A stretch of DNA of 44,522 nucleotides from Pedosphaera sp. (GCA_028293325.1 JAQGPA010000086.1:1-44522); one strand, 5' to 3'. Counted from the stretch's first letter, positions 7,734 through 16,509 are shown. Program-made: numbers and translations. The notes: generated by a model from the letters alone, not told the origin.

Positions 7734-8504
7734 TCAACTTAAAAATCGGTCCATGGCTCGTGGCGAAAGTTCGCGCAGATCGAGCAGCGTTAAAAAATCG
7801 ATCGTCCTAAACTCGCGATCGATGGCCGGCGGTCCGCAGATTTTCGCTCCCAACGCCATATACGCTGCCAGCAACTTTGGCACTTTGCCCGGTCGTTCCG
7901 CCCGCCGGTCCAGCGGGCAGATGAACCCCGGCAACGGATTCGTTTGCCACTCCGACCTGGCCAAATTCTCCTGCTTCAACATCTCATATATCGTCGATCC
8001 TTCCGCCGGGTCTTGCGAAGTCAGCGAACTGCAACCAATCAAATACCGGCAACCACGGGCCTGAGCGTACGCCGCAATTCCCTTCCACAACAGACTCAAC
8101 ACGATCAAATTGCGATGTTCCCGCTGCACCACCGCACGCCCGAGCTCCACCAACTCATCGCGCAACGGCTCAAAGGGACCAAAATAAAATTCCTGCTCGC
8201 TGTAATAACCCATCGCCGCGCGGGCCTGACGACCGGTTTGCAGGCGGTAAGCGCCCACCACTTGACCCGTGCCGGTTTCCTCCACTAATAGATGATCGAA
8301 AACTTCGTCAAATGGATCCGCATCCAGCAGGGTTTCAAACGATTTTTCCAAACCCTCGTTCAATTCGATGTTGAAAACTTGAAAGCGCAACGCCTGCGTG
8401 GCATGAACATCCGCCCGACCGGCGCTGAGCCGCGCAACATAATGGGGCTTCTCCTTGCGGCTGTCTCCGGTCCCGGCCTGAGGAATGTCCATCAGTTTGA
8501 TCAT
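7734..8504 (-). CDS. OlsB-like GNAT N-acyltransferase
   Basis: About 256 aa in the PF13444 group, which includes OlsB, the enzyme that transfers a 3-hydroxyacyl chain from acyl carrier protein to ornithine as the first step of ornithine-lipid synthesis. Visible marks are LRFQVFNIE near the N-terminus, the GNAT-like VELGRAVVQREHRN, YLIGCSSL, and the conserved C-terminal KVPKLLAAYMALGAKICGPP then IDFLTLLDL. No OlsA partner is nearby, so the exact amine acceptor is inferred only. Start is uncertain: ATG at 8504 or GTG at 8534, neither with a good Shine-Dalgarno sequence. It is divergent from the LysR gene. Confidence 0.78.
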   Translation of the reverse strand: MIKLMDIPQAGTGDSRKEKPHYVARLSAGRADVHATQALRFQVFNIELNEGLEKSFETLLDADPFDEVFDHLLVEETGTGQVVGAYRLQTGRQARAAMGYYSEQEFYFGPFEPLRDELVELGRAVVQREHRNLIVLSLLWKGIAAYAQARGCRYLIGCSSLTSQDPAEGSTIYEMLKQENLARSEWQTNPLPGFICPLDRRAERPGKVPKLLAAYMALGAKICGPPAIDREFRTIDFLTLLDLRELSPRAMDRFLS

Positions 8505-8602
8505 AAGTTTAGCTTGGCTGCCCGTATTCCCCACCTTCTAACGCAGCTTGCTTCGCGGGCGTTAATCGATAAAACTTCCCCGGTCATCATTTAATTCGAT
8601 GT

Positions 8603-9478
8603 ATGAACGTGCATCACCTGGAACTATTCTACTATGTTGCCCGCCATGGCGGCATCAGCGAAGCCGTTCGCAACATTCCTTATGGCATACAGCAACCCGC
8701 CGTCAGCGGACAAATCGCCCAACTCGAGGAATTCCTTGGCACCACGCTTTTTCATCGCCGCCCCTTCTCCCTGACCCCGCCCGGCGAAAAACTCTATCGG
8801 TTCATTGAACCCTTTTTCTCCCGGCTCGGTGCCGTCGCCACTGAACTCCAGGGCGGCACCACCCATCAAATTCGCATCGGCTCTTCGGACATCGTGCTCC
8901 GCGATTACCTGCCGGAACTGCTCCAGTCCGCTCGCAAAAAATTCCCGCAATTGAAAGTCGCGTTGCGTGAAGGCTACCAGCCCGAATTGGAAGCCCTCCT
9001 CCAAAAGCAGGAAATTGACCTCGCCGTGACCTTGATCGAGAAAAAATCCCCGCCCGGCATCCAGGCGCGTGCCCTGCTGGAACTTCCCCTTATCCTGCTC
9101 GTTCCCAAGGAAAGCCCGTTTACCTCCGCCGAGGAACTCTGGAAACGCGATAAGATTCTTGACCCGCTGATTTGCCTGCCGGCCAATGAGGCCATCTGCA
9201 AAAACTTCCAGCAAGCCATCGCCCGCCTTGGCATTGATTGGTTCCCCGGCATCGAAGTCAGCTCGCTGGATCTCATTGAAGCTTACGTTGCCAATGGCTT
9301 CGGCATCGGCCTATCCGTGTCTATTCCCAAGACAAAGCTGTCCCCAAAAGTCCGCTCTCTTCCACTGCCTGGCTTTGCCCCGGTCTTCATGGGTGTCCTC
9401 TGGCGGGGCAAACCTTCCCCTTCTTTGCAACTCCTTTTGGACGAATTACAAGCACGCGCCCGCCGTTTGCAGGAATAA
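8603..9478 (+). CDS. LysR-family transcriptional regulator
   Basis: A 291-aa regulator. Residues 1-60 are the winged helix-turn-helix (LELFYYVARHGGISEAVR ... QPAVSGQIAQLEEFLGTTLF) and residues 90-290 the periplasmic-binding-protein-like effector domain starting at IRIGSSD. LysR proteins usually control a divergent neighbour, which here is the OlsB-like gene about 100 bases away. It also lies directly upstream of pilM on the same strand, so control of the pilus cluster is possible. The effector is unknown. A hairpin follows the gene at 9488-9506. Confidence 0.87.
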   Translation: MNVHHLELFYYVARHGGISEAVRNIPYGIQQPAVSGQIAQLEEFLGTTLFHRRPFSLTPPGEKLYRFIEPFFSRLGAVATELQGGTTHQIRIGSSDIVLRDYLPELLQSARKKFPQLKVALREGYQPELEALLQKQEIDLAVTLIEKKSPPGIQARALLELPLILLVPKESPFTSAEELWKRDKILDPLICLPANEAICKNFQQAIARLGIDWFPGIEVSSLDLIEAYVANGFGIGLSVSIPKTKLSPKVRSLPLPGFAPVFMGVLWRGKPSPSLQLLLDELQARARRLQE

Positions 9479-9487
9479 CCGTCAGGA

Positions 9488-9506
9488 TTCCGCGCCTTCG
9501 GCGGAA
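9488..9506 (+). other. hairpin between lysR-type gene and pilM
   Basis: TTCCGC (9488-9493) and GCGGAA (9501-9506) can pair around a seven-base loop, ten bases after the LysR stop. No T tract follows, so it is not a clear terminator; it may only weakly insulate the two transcription units. Confidence 0.3.
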
Positions 9507-9561
9507 GTGGCAAAGGAGTTGCTGGCTTCATCCCGTAACGTAAGTGCAAAATAGATAATTT

Positions 9562-10632
9562 ATGGCGCTGCCATTTCTTAACGGTAAATCGAAGAAGCAC
9601 GACCAGGTCATTGCAATCGACCTCGGCGGGCGATCCACCAAAGCCATTCACCTCCAGCGCAAAGGCGATTCCTACACCTTGCTGCGCTACGCGGTGCTGG
9701 ACGCCCCCATCTTCGAGAAACATCTGTCTGTCGAGCTCCTCGCCGATCATTTGAAGGCCATCACCCAAGCCCTCGAAACCAAGGCCAAATACGTCAGCAT
9801 CGCCATCGGCGTGAACGACTCCATCCTGCGCCATGCCGAATTGCCCATGATCCCCATCCCGGACATGCGACTCATCCTGAAGAATAACGCCAAAAATTAT
9901 TTGCAACAGGATCTCCCCAATCACGTTTTTGACTGCTCGGTTGTGACCAACCGTCCCAATGGTTCCCACCCTGAAGCCGCCAAAACCGGCGCTGCCCAAA
10001 AGCATAAGGTGCTCGTCGGTGGTGCCCGCAAGCAACTCATTGATGAACTCCAGACCGCCGCCCGGGAAGCCGGCCTCATCGCCGACCAAATCATCCCCGG
10101 CTTGCTCGGTCCGGTGAACGCCTTCGAGCTCGCTCTGCCCCAAATTTTTGTCAAAGACGCCGTGGCCCTGATCGATATCGGTTTCAAAAACTCATCCATT
10201 TGCCTCTTAAATCAGGGTGAGCTGATCGTCAGCCGCGTCGTGGCGATTGGCGGTGACCGGCTCACCAGTGGCTTATCCGAAGCCATGAACATCAGTTACG
10301 CCGAAGCCGAAGGCATCAAGGTCGGCATGCCAGCCGAGGTGCAATCCACCCTCGAACCGTTGTTGACCGCGCTGGGTCGTGAACTGCGCGCCTCAGTTGA
10401 TTTCTTCGAACATCAACAAGACAAACCCATAAGCCAGATCTTTGTTTCTGGCGGTTCGGCCCGCTCTGAATTTATCGTCAAAGGCTTGGAAGCCGAATTG
10501 ATGGCGCCTTGCGCCTCATGGAATCCCACCGCCACACTCCAACTTGCTTTGCCCCCGATGCAAATCAGTGAAATGGAACATGTGGCGCCCCAACTGGCCG
10601 TGGCTGTGGGCGCCGCTGCCGCCGCGATCTAA
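9562..10632 (+). CDS. pilM: pilus assembly protein PilM (actin-like ATPase)
   Basis: A 356-aa cytoplasmic protein with the actin/FtsA-type ATPase fold. The phosphate-1 motif is IAIDLGGRSTKAIHL (about 17-31). Later segments include VALIDIGFKNSSICLL, EAEGIKVG and the C-terminal IFVSGGSARSEFIVKGLE, followed by a VAVGAA end as in PilM. In type IV pili, PilM binds the short N-terminal tail of PilN and links the motor to the PilN/O/P inner-membrane platform. It is the first gene of a cluster whose next member starts 8 bases later. Confidence 0.88.
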   Translation: MALPFLNGKSKKHDQVIAIDLGGRSTKAIHLQRKGDSYTLLRYAVLDAPIFEKHLSVELLADHLKAITQALETKAKYVSIAIGVNDSILRHAELPMIPIPDMRLILKNNAKNYLQQDLPNHVFDCSVVTNRPNGSHPEAAKTGAAQKHKVLVGGARKQLIDELQTAAREAGLIADQIIPGLLGPVNAFELALPQIFVKDAVALIDIGFKNSSICLLNQGELIVSRVVAIGGDRLTSGLSEAMNISYAEAEGIKVGMPAEVQSTLEPLLTALGRELRASVDFFEHQQDKPISQIFVSGGSARSEFIVKGLEAELMAPCASWNPTATLQLALPPMQISEMEHVAPQLAVAVGAAAAAI

Positions 10633-10640
10633 ATCCGTTT

Positions 10641-11318
10641 ATGCCAATACGCATCAATTTGCTCGCTGAAGCTCAGGCCGCTGAGGAGATTCGCCGCCGT
10701 GACCCGGTCAAACGGGCCATCTGGATTGCCGTTCTCGTGGTGCTGCTCGTGCTCGCCTGGAGCAGTTCCCTCCAGGTCGAATTAATGAGCGATAATTCCA
10801 AGGTAAATCGCTTGGAAGCCTCCCTGGGCTCCCGCACCAACCAATACACCCAAATCCTTGATAATCGAACCCAACTCGGACAAGTGGAATCAAAACTCGC
10901 AGCTCTTCATAATTTGGCCACCAATCGATTCCTCAACGCTGACGTGTTGAACGCCTTTCAACATGCCACCTCCGATGGCATTCAAATCACCCGTCTGCGG
11001 ACCGAGCAATCCTTCATGCTCGTCCCGGAGATCCCCTCCAAGAAGGTGGATGAAAAATTCGTCCCCGGAAAACCCGGCTCCAGCACGGAAAAAATTCTCC
11101 TGACCGTTGAGGGCAAGGACACCAGCCCCAATCCCGGCAACGAGGCGATCAACCGGTACAAGGAAACCCTCGCCCATAATTCTTATTTTCAGAAACAGAA
11201 TATTTCCACCAATCAAATCCTGCTCAAAAATCTCTCCTCCCCCCAGATGGACAACGAGTCAGGTGCGTCTTTCGTTGTATTCTCCTTTGAATGCCAATAT
11301 CCCACCCGGAGTCATTGA
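10641..11318 (+). CDS. pilN: pilus assembly protein PilN-like
   Basis: A 225-aa bitopic inner-membrane protein. The N-terminal INLL motif (residues 4-8), which in PilN docks into PilM, is present. A single membrane helix covers about residues 26-43 (IWIAVLVVLLVLAW), followed by a coiled coil and a periplasmic domain with NPGNEAINRYKETLA. It is expected to pair with the next gene product, PilO. The assignment rests on motif, topology and position. Confidence 0.8.
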   Translation: MPIRINLLAEAQAAEEIRRRDPVKRAIWIAVLVVLLVLAWSSSLQVELMSDNSKVNRLEASLGSRTNQYTQILDNRTQLGQVESKLAALHNLATNRFLNADVLNAFQHATSDGIQITRLRTEQSFMLVPEIPSKKVDEKFVPGKPGSSTEKILLTVEGKDTSPNPGNEAINRYKETLAHNSYFQKQNISTNQILLKNLSSPQMDNESGASFVVFSFECQYPTRSH

Positions 11319-11320
11319 CC

Positions 11321-11902
11321 ATGAAACTTTCCAAAGAAAAACGCGATCAACTCATCCTCGTCGGCATGGCCACCGTGGGCGCCATCGCCGGGCTCTGGTT
11401 TGGCTTGATCAGCTTCCAGCGCGGCAAATTGGTCGAGGCCACCAAAAAAGCCAAGGTGGCGCAGGACAAAATTGATCAAATCCTCAAGGTGGTCAAGGAT
11501 GCCGACCGCGTTGAAGCCGATCTGAAGACGGCCGCCACAAAATTGTCGGACATTGAAGCCAATATGCCCTCCGGCGACCTCTACTCCTGGATGGTCAGCA
11601 GCATCAAGCAATTTAACGTCCCCGCTTACAAGGTGGATATGCCCCAGATTGGCATTCCCACTGTTGGGGAAGTGACCATGATGCCAAGTTTCCCCTATGA
11701 GCAAGCCACCGTTGCCGTTGCCGGCACGGCTTATTTTTATGATCTCGGCAAGTTCCTGGCCGATTTTGAAAACCATTTTCCCTATGCGCGCATTCAAAAC
11801 CTGACTCTGGACCCGGTTACCGGCGGTGCCAGCTCCGATGAAAAAGAGAAGCTCGCCTTCCGCATGGAGATTGTAACGTTGACCAAGCTCAAGACACCTT
11901 GA
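11321..11902 (+). CDS. pilO: pilus assembly protein PilO-like
   Basis: A 193-aa bitopic membrane protein that starts two bases after the PilN stop, which suggests tight co-translation. One membrane helix at about residues 10-30 is followed by a coiled coil (33-75) and a small periplasmic ferredoxin-like domain where VAVAGTAYFYDLGKFLADFE matches the usual PilO core pattern. The longer frame to 11291 overlaps pilN by 28 bases and is less likely. It should form the alignment complex with PilN. Confidence 0.75.
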   Translation: MKLSKEKRDQLILVGMATVGAIAGLWFGLISFQRGKLVEATKKAKVAQDKIDQILKVVKDADRVEADLKTAATKLSDIEANMPSGDLYSWMVSSIKQFNVPAYKVDMPQIGIPTVGEVTMMPSFPYEQATVAVAGTAYFYDLGKFLADFENHFPYARIQNLTLDPVTGGASSDEKEKLAFRMEIVTLTKLKTP

Positions 11903-11918
11903 ATCACCCTTCAGCCAA

Positions 11919-12383
11919 ATGAAAAAAAACAGCGCTTTCTTCCTTTGCCTGATGCTCTGCATCACCGCAAGTCTTTGGGCCTCCTCGCCCGATTTGCAGG
12001 CTGCGCCGGCGGCACCCGTAGCGAAAGATACCAACGCCCCTGCCTTAGAGTTGGCTATTCCCCAAGCTGTTTTTGATGTCACCAATTCTCCGGTGAAGGA
12101 CCCCTTCTTCCCGCTCTCCGCGCGCCAGGCAGTGGTGCAGTCCAATACAAATGCCCCGGCTTTTTCCGCGGCCTCCTTCTTCCTCAAAGCCCTCTCCGGC
12201 CCAATCAACCAGCGTCTGGCCTTGATCAATAACCGCACCGTTGCCGTCGGAGAAGATGCCGAAGTCACCACTACAAGCGGCAAAATAAAAATTCATTGTG
12301 TGGACATCAAAGATGCTTCCGCAGTCATTAAGGCGGCCGGCCAGGTTGATCCGATCGAACTGCACCTGCGCAAAGGATTCTAG
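11919..12383 (+). CDS. PilP-like periplasmic pilus assembly protein
   Basis: A 154-aa exported protein. The signal peptide is clear (MKKNSAFFLCLMLCITASLWA, about 21 residues). It lacks a cysteine lipobox, unlike classical PilP lipoproteins. After a flexible Ala/Pro stretch comes VKDPFFPLSAR, similar to the DPF motif of PilP and GspC-type proteins, then a small beta domain with LALINNRTVAVGEDAEV. In the pilus machine this position links PilN/O to the secretin. The call rests mainly on gene order, so it is softer than that of its neighbours. Confidence 0.6.
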   Translation: MKKNSAFFLCLMLCITASLWASSPDLQAAPAAPVAKDTNAPALELAIPQAVFDVTNSPVKDPFFPLSARQAVVQSNTNAPAFSAASFFLKALSGPINQRLALINNRTVAVGEDAEVTTTSGKIKIHCVDIKDASAVIKAAGQVDPIELHLRKGF

Positions 12384-12675
12384 TTTGCTGTTGCTTACGC
12401 CAACTCCAGCTCTGTTTTCGGTTGATGTTTTACTCCAAAAATTTGTGCCCTTTTCCTGTGCTGTTTTCCATCCCCACCAAGTTGCCAGCAGTCTCCAAAC
12501 CGACAAGCCGCTGTCTAAAGGCTGGACAAACCCACCGACAGACTGGGCATTTTATCCATAAAAAGGCCGTTTCCAAGCGGTTAAACCAGTTGGCACTCTT
12601 GCTGCTAAACTCTCTCCTAAATAATTGGCCGGCGTACGGCCAATAAATGGTCGATAACTAAATAGCATACCTAAC
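12384..12675. other. 292-base gap before pilQ
   Basis: The pilP-like and pilQ genes are separated by an unusually long gap for this cluster. I see no convincing gene in it. It holds an inverted repeat at 12624-12644 and AT-rich sequence just before the pilQ ATG, so pilQ may have its own promoter or leader. Confidence 0.5.
12624..12644. repeat. perfect 8-bp inverted repeat upstream of pilQ
   Basis: ATTGGCCG (12624-12631) and CGGCCAAT (12637-12644) are perfect complements around a five-base spacer, 31 bases before the pilQ ATG. This could be an operator for a dimeric regulator or a leader hairpin. No T tract follows, so it is not a terminator. Confidence 0.45.
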
Positions 12676-14535
12676 ATGAAAAGTAACCTCCTCCTCCTGA
12701 GTCTCGCCGGACTCCTTTCCGCCAGCTTGAACGGCTTGGCGCAAACCGATACACCGGCTGCCAGTGCATCGACCGCTCCCGCGACGGTCACCAATACCAC
12801 TCCTGTGACCGCGGCTCCCGAGGCCACCGCGCCCGCCACCAATGTGGCGCCGGCCACCGCGACCACCGAAGTTGCGCCGTCAGCCACCAATGCCGCCCCC
12901 GTCGTGACGCCAGCTGCCGACACAACGGCCGCCCCCGTCGTGACGCCAACTGCCGACACAACGGCCGCTCCCGCGAACACCGCCGCCGCGCGCGACCCAA
13001 ACGCTGTCATCCCACTTATTGTCATGGACGAAGTCCCGCTCACGGATGCCATCAAGAATCTGGCACGGCAGGCAGGTCTCAATTACATGCTCGACCCCAA
13101 GATCAACTACGGTGGCATTGGACCCGATGGCCGGCCAGTACCTCAGCCGCAAGTTTCCTTGCGCTGGGAAAATCTGACCCCTGACCAAGCCTTGAGCGCC
13201 GTCCTGAACAATTACAATCTCACCATCGTGGATGATCTAAAAACACACATTGCACGCATCACGATCAAAGACCCCGCCGCGCCCGATCCCTTGGTCTCAA
13301 GCACGATCCAACTCAAATATGCCGACCCTAACATCATCGTCGCCAGCATCCAAACCACGCTGGTTGACAAGCGCAGCAAGGTCGTGGCTGATACCCGTAC
13401 TGCTCAATTAGTGCTCCTGACAACCGAGAAGGAACTGGATGCCATTAACAAGCTCGTTGCTCAATTGGACACCCAGACGAAGCAAGTCTTGATCGAAGCC
13501 AAATTGGTTGAAACATCCAGAAACCCGACCACCAGCAAAGGCATTGACTGGACCGGCACCTTGGCAGCCCAACACATCCGCCTTGGTAATAACCCGTTGG
13601 TCGCGCAAAAATTTGCCTCAGGCAAACCCGCTGTTCCGGCCGTACCTGGGACTGCCGCAGTGGGAACTCTGGGAACCCCCGGCTACATCCCCGGCACGCC
13701 TTCCACCCCTGGCACAGCCGCCACGCCCGATACCCCCGAACTTTTAAGCCGCATTCTTGATCCAAGCCAACCGATGTTTACTGCAAATACAGCCTCTGGA
13801 GTTTCCCCCAGCACATTCTTCTTGAATGCCGATGGGGTCAGTGCCGTCCTCTCCTTTCTTAACACTGACTTGGACGGACAAATCCTTTCCACGCCCCGCG
13901 CCGTCACTTTGGATAACCAACCCGCCACCCTTTCAGTAACCCGCGCCCAGCCGATCTTCTCAACCACGGCTGGCACCCAGGGCTCCCCCGGTGGATCAAC
14001 GGTCACTTACACCAATGTCGGCACCATCCTCCAGGTCACGCCTCACATCTCGGCCAATAAAACCATCGCTCTGAAAGTCGTTCCTGAAGTATCCAATCTC
14101 GCTGGTGTTGCCACCAAGACCGTGGCGGGCGTCGTCAATCAAGCGGACATCTTTGACGTGCGCCGCATCGAAACTCAGGTGCTCATTCCCAGTGGCAACA
14201 CTTTGGTCATGGGCGGGTTGGTGAGCGATAGCACGACCAGAGGCAACATTAAAGTTCCTCTCTTGGGTGATTTACCTCTCCTCGGCAATTTGTTTCGCCA
14301 GGAAAACAAGAGCCAGGACAAGAAAAACCTGATTATCTTCATCACTCCCACCATTGTGGAGAGCGAAGACTTTCAGCCCACCCAAACCGACTTTCTCAAG
14401 AGCAAGGCCCCCAGCGAGAAAACCTCCGATTTCGGTGCTTGGGATAGCGGCAAACCGCAAGACTGGAGCAAGCTGATGCACAAAGACAAAGTCGCTGATG
14501 CGGACTCGACCCCCAAGTTCCCAGACAGCAAGTAA
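12676..14535 (+). CDS. pilQ: type IV pilus / type II-like secretin
   Basis: A 619-aa outer-membrane secretin. A signal peptide (1-22) precedes a long Ala/Thr/Pro-rich linker (about 24-110). Residues 112-200 form an STN-like N-domain, 207-268 a NolW-type N1 domain (IQLKYADPNIIVASI), and 269-560 the secretin core, opening with VLIEAKLVET and ending in VPLLGDLPLLGNLF and KKNLIIFITPTIVESE. A Gly/Pro/Thr-rich insert (about 316-354) interrupts the core. It forms the gated pore for the pilus fibre. It lies downstream of pilMNOP and is closed by a terminator. No pilotin or ATPase genes are in the window. A GspD of a type II system is the alternative. Confidence 0.9.
   Translation: MKSNLLLLSLAGLLSASLNGLAQTDTPAASASTAPATVTNTTPVTAAPEATAPATNVAPATATTEVAPSATNAAPVVTPAADTTAAPVVTPTADTTAAPANTAAARDPNAVIPLIVMDEVPLTDAIKNLARQAGLNYMLDPKINYGGIGPDGRPVPQPQVSLRWENLTPDQALSAVLNNYNLTIVDDLKTHIARITIKDPAAPDPLVSSTIQLKYADPNIIVASIQTTLVDKRSKVVADTRTAQLVLLTTEKELDAINKLVAQLDTQTKQVLIEAKLVETSRNPTTSKGIDWTGTLAAQHIRLGNNPLVAQKFASGKPAVPAVPGTAAVGTLGTPGYIPGTPSTPGTAATPDTPELLSRILDPSQPMFTANTASGVSPSTFFLNADGVSAVLSFLNTDLDGQILSTPRAVTLDNQPATLSVTRAQPIFSTTAGTQGSPGGSTVTYTNVGTILQVTPHISANKTIALKVVPEVSNLAGVATKTVAGVVNQADIFDVRRIETQVLIPSGNTLVMGGLVSDSTTRGNIKVPLLGDLPLLGNLFRQENKSQDKKNLIIFITPTIVESEDFQPTQTDFLKSKAPSEKTSDFGAWDSGKPQDWSKLMHKDKVADADSTPKFPDSK
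12892..12963 (+). repeat. two 36-bp tandem repeats inside pilQ
   Basis: Two adjacent 36-base copies (12892-12927 and 12928-12963) differ at a single base (cagctg versus caactg) and are followed by the start of a third degenerate copy. They encode AAPVVTP(A/T)ADTT twice in the linker between signal peptide and N-domain. Being in frame, gain or loss of a unit would change linker length only. Confidence 0.85.
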
Positions 14536-14555
14536 TCTATAACATTTCTTCTCAG

Positions 14556-14585
14556 CCACCGCCCTGTCTCAGAGCGGTGGTTTTT
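14556..14585 (+). terminator. intrinsic terminator after pilQ
   Basis: CCACCGC (14556-14562) and GCGGTGG (14574-14580) form a seven-pair GC-rich stem with an 11-base loop, followed at once by TTTTT. It lies 20 bases after the pilQ stop and should end the pilus transcript. Confidence 0.8.
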
Positions 14586-14623
14586 GCTTTCACCCCTGCT
14601 CCGCCGACATCACCGCCGACCGC

Positions 14624-14926
14624 TCACGGCGCTGCTGCTACTTTGCGCAAATAATCAAAGGAATAAATTCCCGTGGCGTGTCCGTCTCCCCAGATCGGCT
14701 GCACCGCATAACTCCCCACATTAGCCACCCGCAGCAGTTGAAACGCCTGCGGCGACAACGCTTTCTCCGGGCCCTTGTAAACATTCCCCATGATATCCAC
14801 TTCCCCTTTGCACCCCGCGCAGGGACAATGCCGCCGCAACTTCTCCAGCGATACATAGGTCTCGCTCCCATCTTCCCATTTAATGGCCAGTTCCCCGCCA
14901 ATCGGCTGAATATCCAACGGTCGCAT
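14624..14926 (-). CDS. DUF971 (GBBH-like) domain protein
   Basis: A 100-aa single-domain protein. The family pattern is visible: WEDGSETYVSLEKLRRHCPCAGCKGE with the Cys-Pro-Cys-x-x-Cys cluster, and VGSYAVQPIWGDGHATGIYSFDYL near the end. DUF971 domains occur alone or fused to Mrp/ApbC-type iron-sulfur proteins and to gamma-butyrobetaine hydroxylase, where they bind zinc. The role of the stand-alone form is not established. It is convergent with pilQ and divergent from the transporter gene. Confidence 0.85.
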   Translation of the reverse strand: MRPLDIQPIGGELAIKWEDGSETYVSLEKLRRHCPCAGCKGEVDIMGNVYKGPEKALSPQAFQLLRVANVGSYAVQPIWGDGHATGIYSFDYLRKVAAAP

Positions 14927-15010
14927 GCCTTAACGTAACTCGCCGCCGCTAACACCGTCCATAGATTAGTCCCTCCAAAACTCTATTATAGGTATGACTA
15001 ACTTTCTTTA

Positions 15011-15038
15011 TTGACTCAAACATTTGCGGTGCTATGCT
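15011..15038 (+). promoter_or_regulatory. promoter upstream of the Nramp transporter
   Basis: TTGACT (15011-15016) and TATGCT (15033-15038) are spaced by 16 bases. Transcription should start near 15045, leaving a leader of about 68 bases before the ATG at 15113. An AT-rich segment precedes the -35 box. Confidence 0.55.
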
Positions 15039-15047
15039 CCTTGTGAC

Positions 15048-15122
15048 ATGGGAAACTCTGTATTGAAACTGTCCGTAAATTCCGCTCGCGGCCGATCGGC
15101 TATCGGGCCAACATGCCCATGA
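15048..15122 (+). CDS. possible 24-codon leader ORF overlapping the transporter start
   Basis: An ATG at 15048, only a few bases after the predicted transcription start, opens a frame of 24 codons (starting [15 protein letters not shown]) that ends in a TGA at 15120-15122. It therefore overlaps the first codons of the Nramp gene, which starts at 15113. Such an arrangement could couple or control translation. It has no Shine-Dalgarno sequence and could equally be a chance frame. Confidence 0.25.
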   Translation: MGNSVLKLSVNSARGRSAIGPTCP

Positions 15123-16495
15123 AAGCCGACAATCCCGCATCTTCCAGCCCCGATGACGGCTGGCGGCTTCCCAACCAGACTCCCAGCCTCTCGGAGTCCC
15201 ACCGTACCGTCCCCGTCCCCAAACATTTCAGTTTCTGGCGCAAGATGCTTGCCTTCTCCGGTCCTGGCTACCTTGTGGCGGTCGGCTACATGGACCCGGG
15301 TAATTGGGCCACGGACCTCGCCGCCGGTTCCCAATTCGGCTATACCCTGCTCAGCGTTGTCCTCCTTTCCAACCTGATGGCGATCTTGCTCCAGTCGCTT
15401 TCTGCCCGGCTCGGCATTGTCACCGGTCGCGATCTAGCGCAGGCGTGTCGCGACCATTATTCCAAACCGGTGGCCATTTCCTTGTGGGCGCTCTGCGAAG
15501 TCGCCATTTGCGCCTGTGACCTTGCGGAAGTCATCGGGTCTGCCATTGCGTTGAATCTTCTCTTTCACATTCCCCTCATCTGGGGCGTTTGCCTCACCGC
15601 GCTTGACGTGCTCGCGGTAATGTATCTCCAAAACAAGGGATTCCGCTACATCGAGGCACTTGTCATCACGCTCATCCTAACCATTGGCGTCTGTTTCCTT
15701 GCCGAGATTATCTTTTCACAACCGGCCATGCACGCCGTGCTCGGCGGCTTCCTGCCAAAACTCGAAGTCATCAAGCACAAGGAAATGCTCTACATCGCCA
15801 TCGGCATCCTCGGAGCCACCGTGATGCCGCATAACTTGTATCTTCACTCCTCCATCGTCCAAACACGCAAGTATGAACAGAACGCCGAGGGTAAAACCGA
15901 AGCGATCAAGTTCGCCGTGCTTGATTCCACGCTGGCGCTCACCTTCGCTCTCTTTATCAACGCCGCCATCCTCATTGTTTCTGCCGCTTCGTTTCATTTC
16001 AGCGGTCATCGCGAAGTGGCCGAAATTCAGGATGCCTACAAACTCTTAAGTCCCACGCTGGGTGTTACCCTGGCCAGCATTATCTTTGCCGTGGCCCTGC
16101 TTGCTTCCGGGCAAAACTCCACCCTCACCGGCACGCTCGCCGGTCAGATTGTCATGGAAGGGTTCCTCAATATTCGCCTCCGTCCCTGGCTGCGGCGGCT
16201 CATTACACGGCTCATCGCCATTATCCCCGCCATCATTTGCACCGCGCTTTACGGTGAAAGCGGCACCGCCAAACTCCTCATCTTCAGCCAGGTGGTGCTC
16301 AGCTTGCAGCTCTCCTTTGCCGTCATCCCGCTGGTATTGTTCACCAGCGACCGCAATAAGATGGGTCAGTTTGTAAATCCCCTCTGGCTGAAAGTTCTCG
16401 CCTGGCTTACCACCATCATTATCGTTGCACTCAACCTGAAATATCTGCTCGATTGGTCTGGCCTCACCGCCCGGCTTGCGCAGCTATTCCATTAA
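15113..16495 (+). CDS. mntH: Nramp-family divalent metal (Mn/Fe) transporter
   Basis: A 460-aa, 11-helix inner-membrane transporter that takes up Mn(2+) or Fe(2+) with protons. The metal-site motifs are intact: DPGN in helix 1 (Asp61, Asn64) and ATVMPHN in helix 6 (Ala235, Met238, His240). [13 protein letters not shown] marks the conserved later helix loop. The N-terminus has about 40 extra hydrophilic residues before helix 1. No manganese riboswitch or clear MntR/Fur box was recognised in the leader. A universal stress protein gene follows after 14 bases, an order seen in several phyla. Confidence 0.88.
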   Translation: MPMKADNPASSSPDDGWRLPNQTPSLSESHRTVPVPKHFSFWRKMLAFSGPGYLVAVGYMDPGNWATDLAAGSQFGYTLLSVVLLSNLMAILLQSLSARLGIVTGRDLAQACRDHYSKPVAISLWALCEVAICACDLAEVIGSAIALNLLFHIPLIWGVCLTALDVLAVMYLQNKGFRYIEALVITLILTIGVCFLAEIIFSQPAMHAVLGGFLPKLEVIKHKEMLYIAIGILGATVMPHNLYLHSSIVQTRKYEQNAEGKTEAIKFAVLDSTLALTFALFINAAILIVSAASFHFSGHREVAEIQDAYKLLSPTLGVTLASIIFAVALLASGQNSTLTGTLAGQIVMEGFLNIRLRPWLRRLITRLIAIIPAIICTALYGESGTAKLLIFSQVVLSLQLSFAVIPLVLFTSDRNKMGQFVNPLWLKVLAWLTTIIIVALNLKYLLDWSGLTARLAQLFH

Positions 16496-16509
16496 ATAGG
16501 AATCGTCCC

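Noticed and set aside
4110..8574. A shared 16-mer GCGTTAATCGATAAAA at 4110 and 8559
   Set aside because: A 16-base match within 44 kb is within chance expectation. One copy is coding and the other intergenic, and no similarity extends beyond it.
11312..12283. 323-codon minus-strand ORF
   Set aside because: It lies opposite pilO and the pilP-like gene, with no motif of its own.
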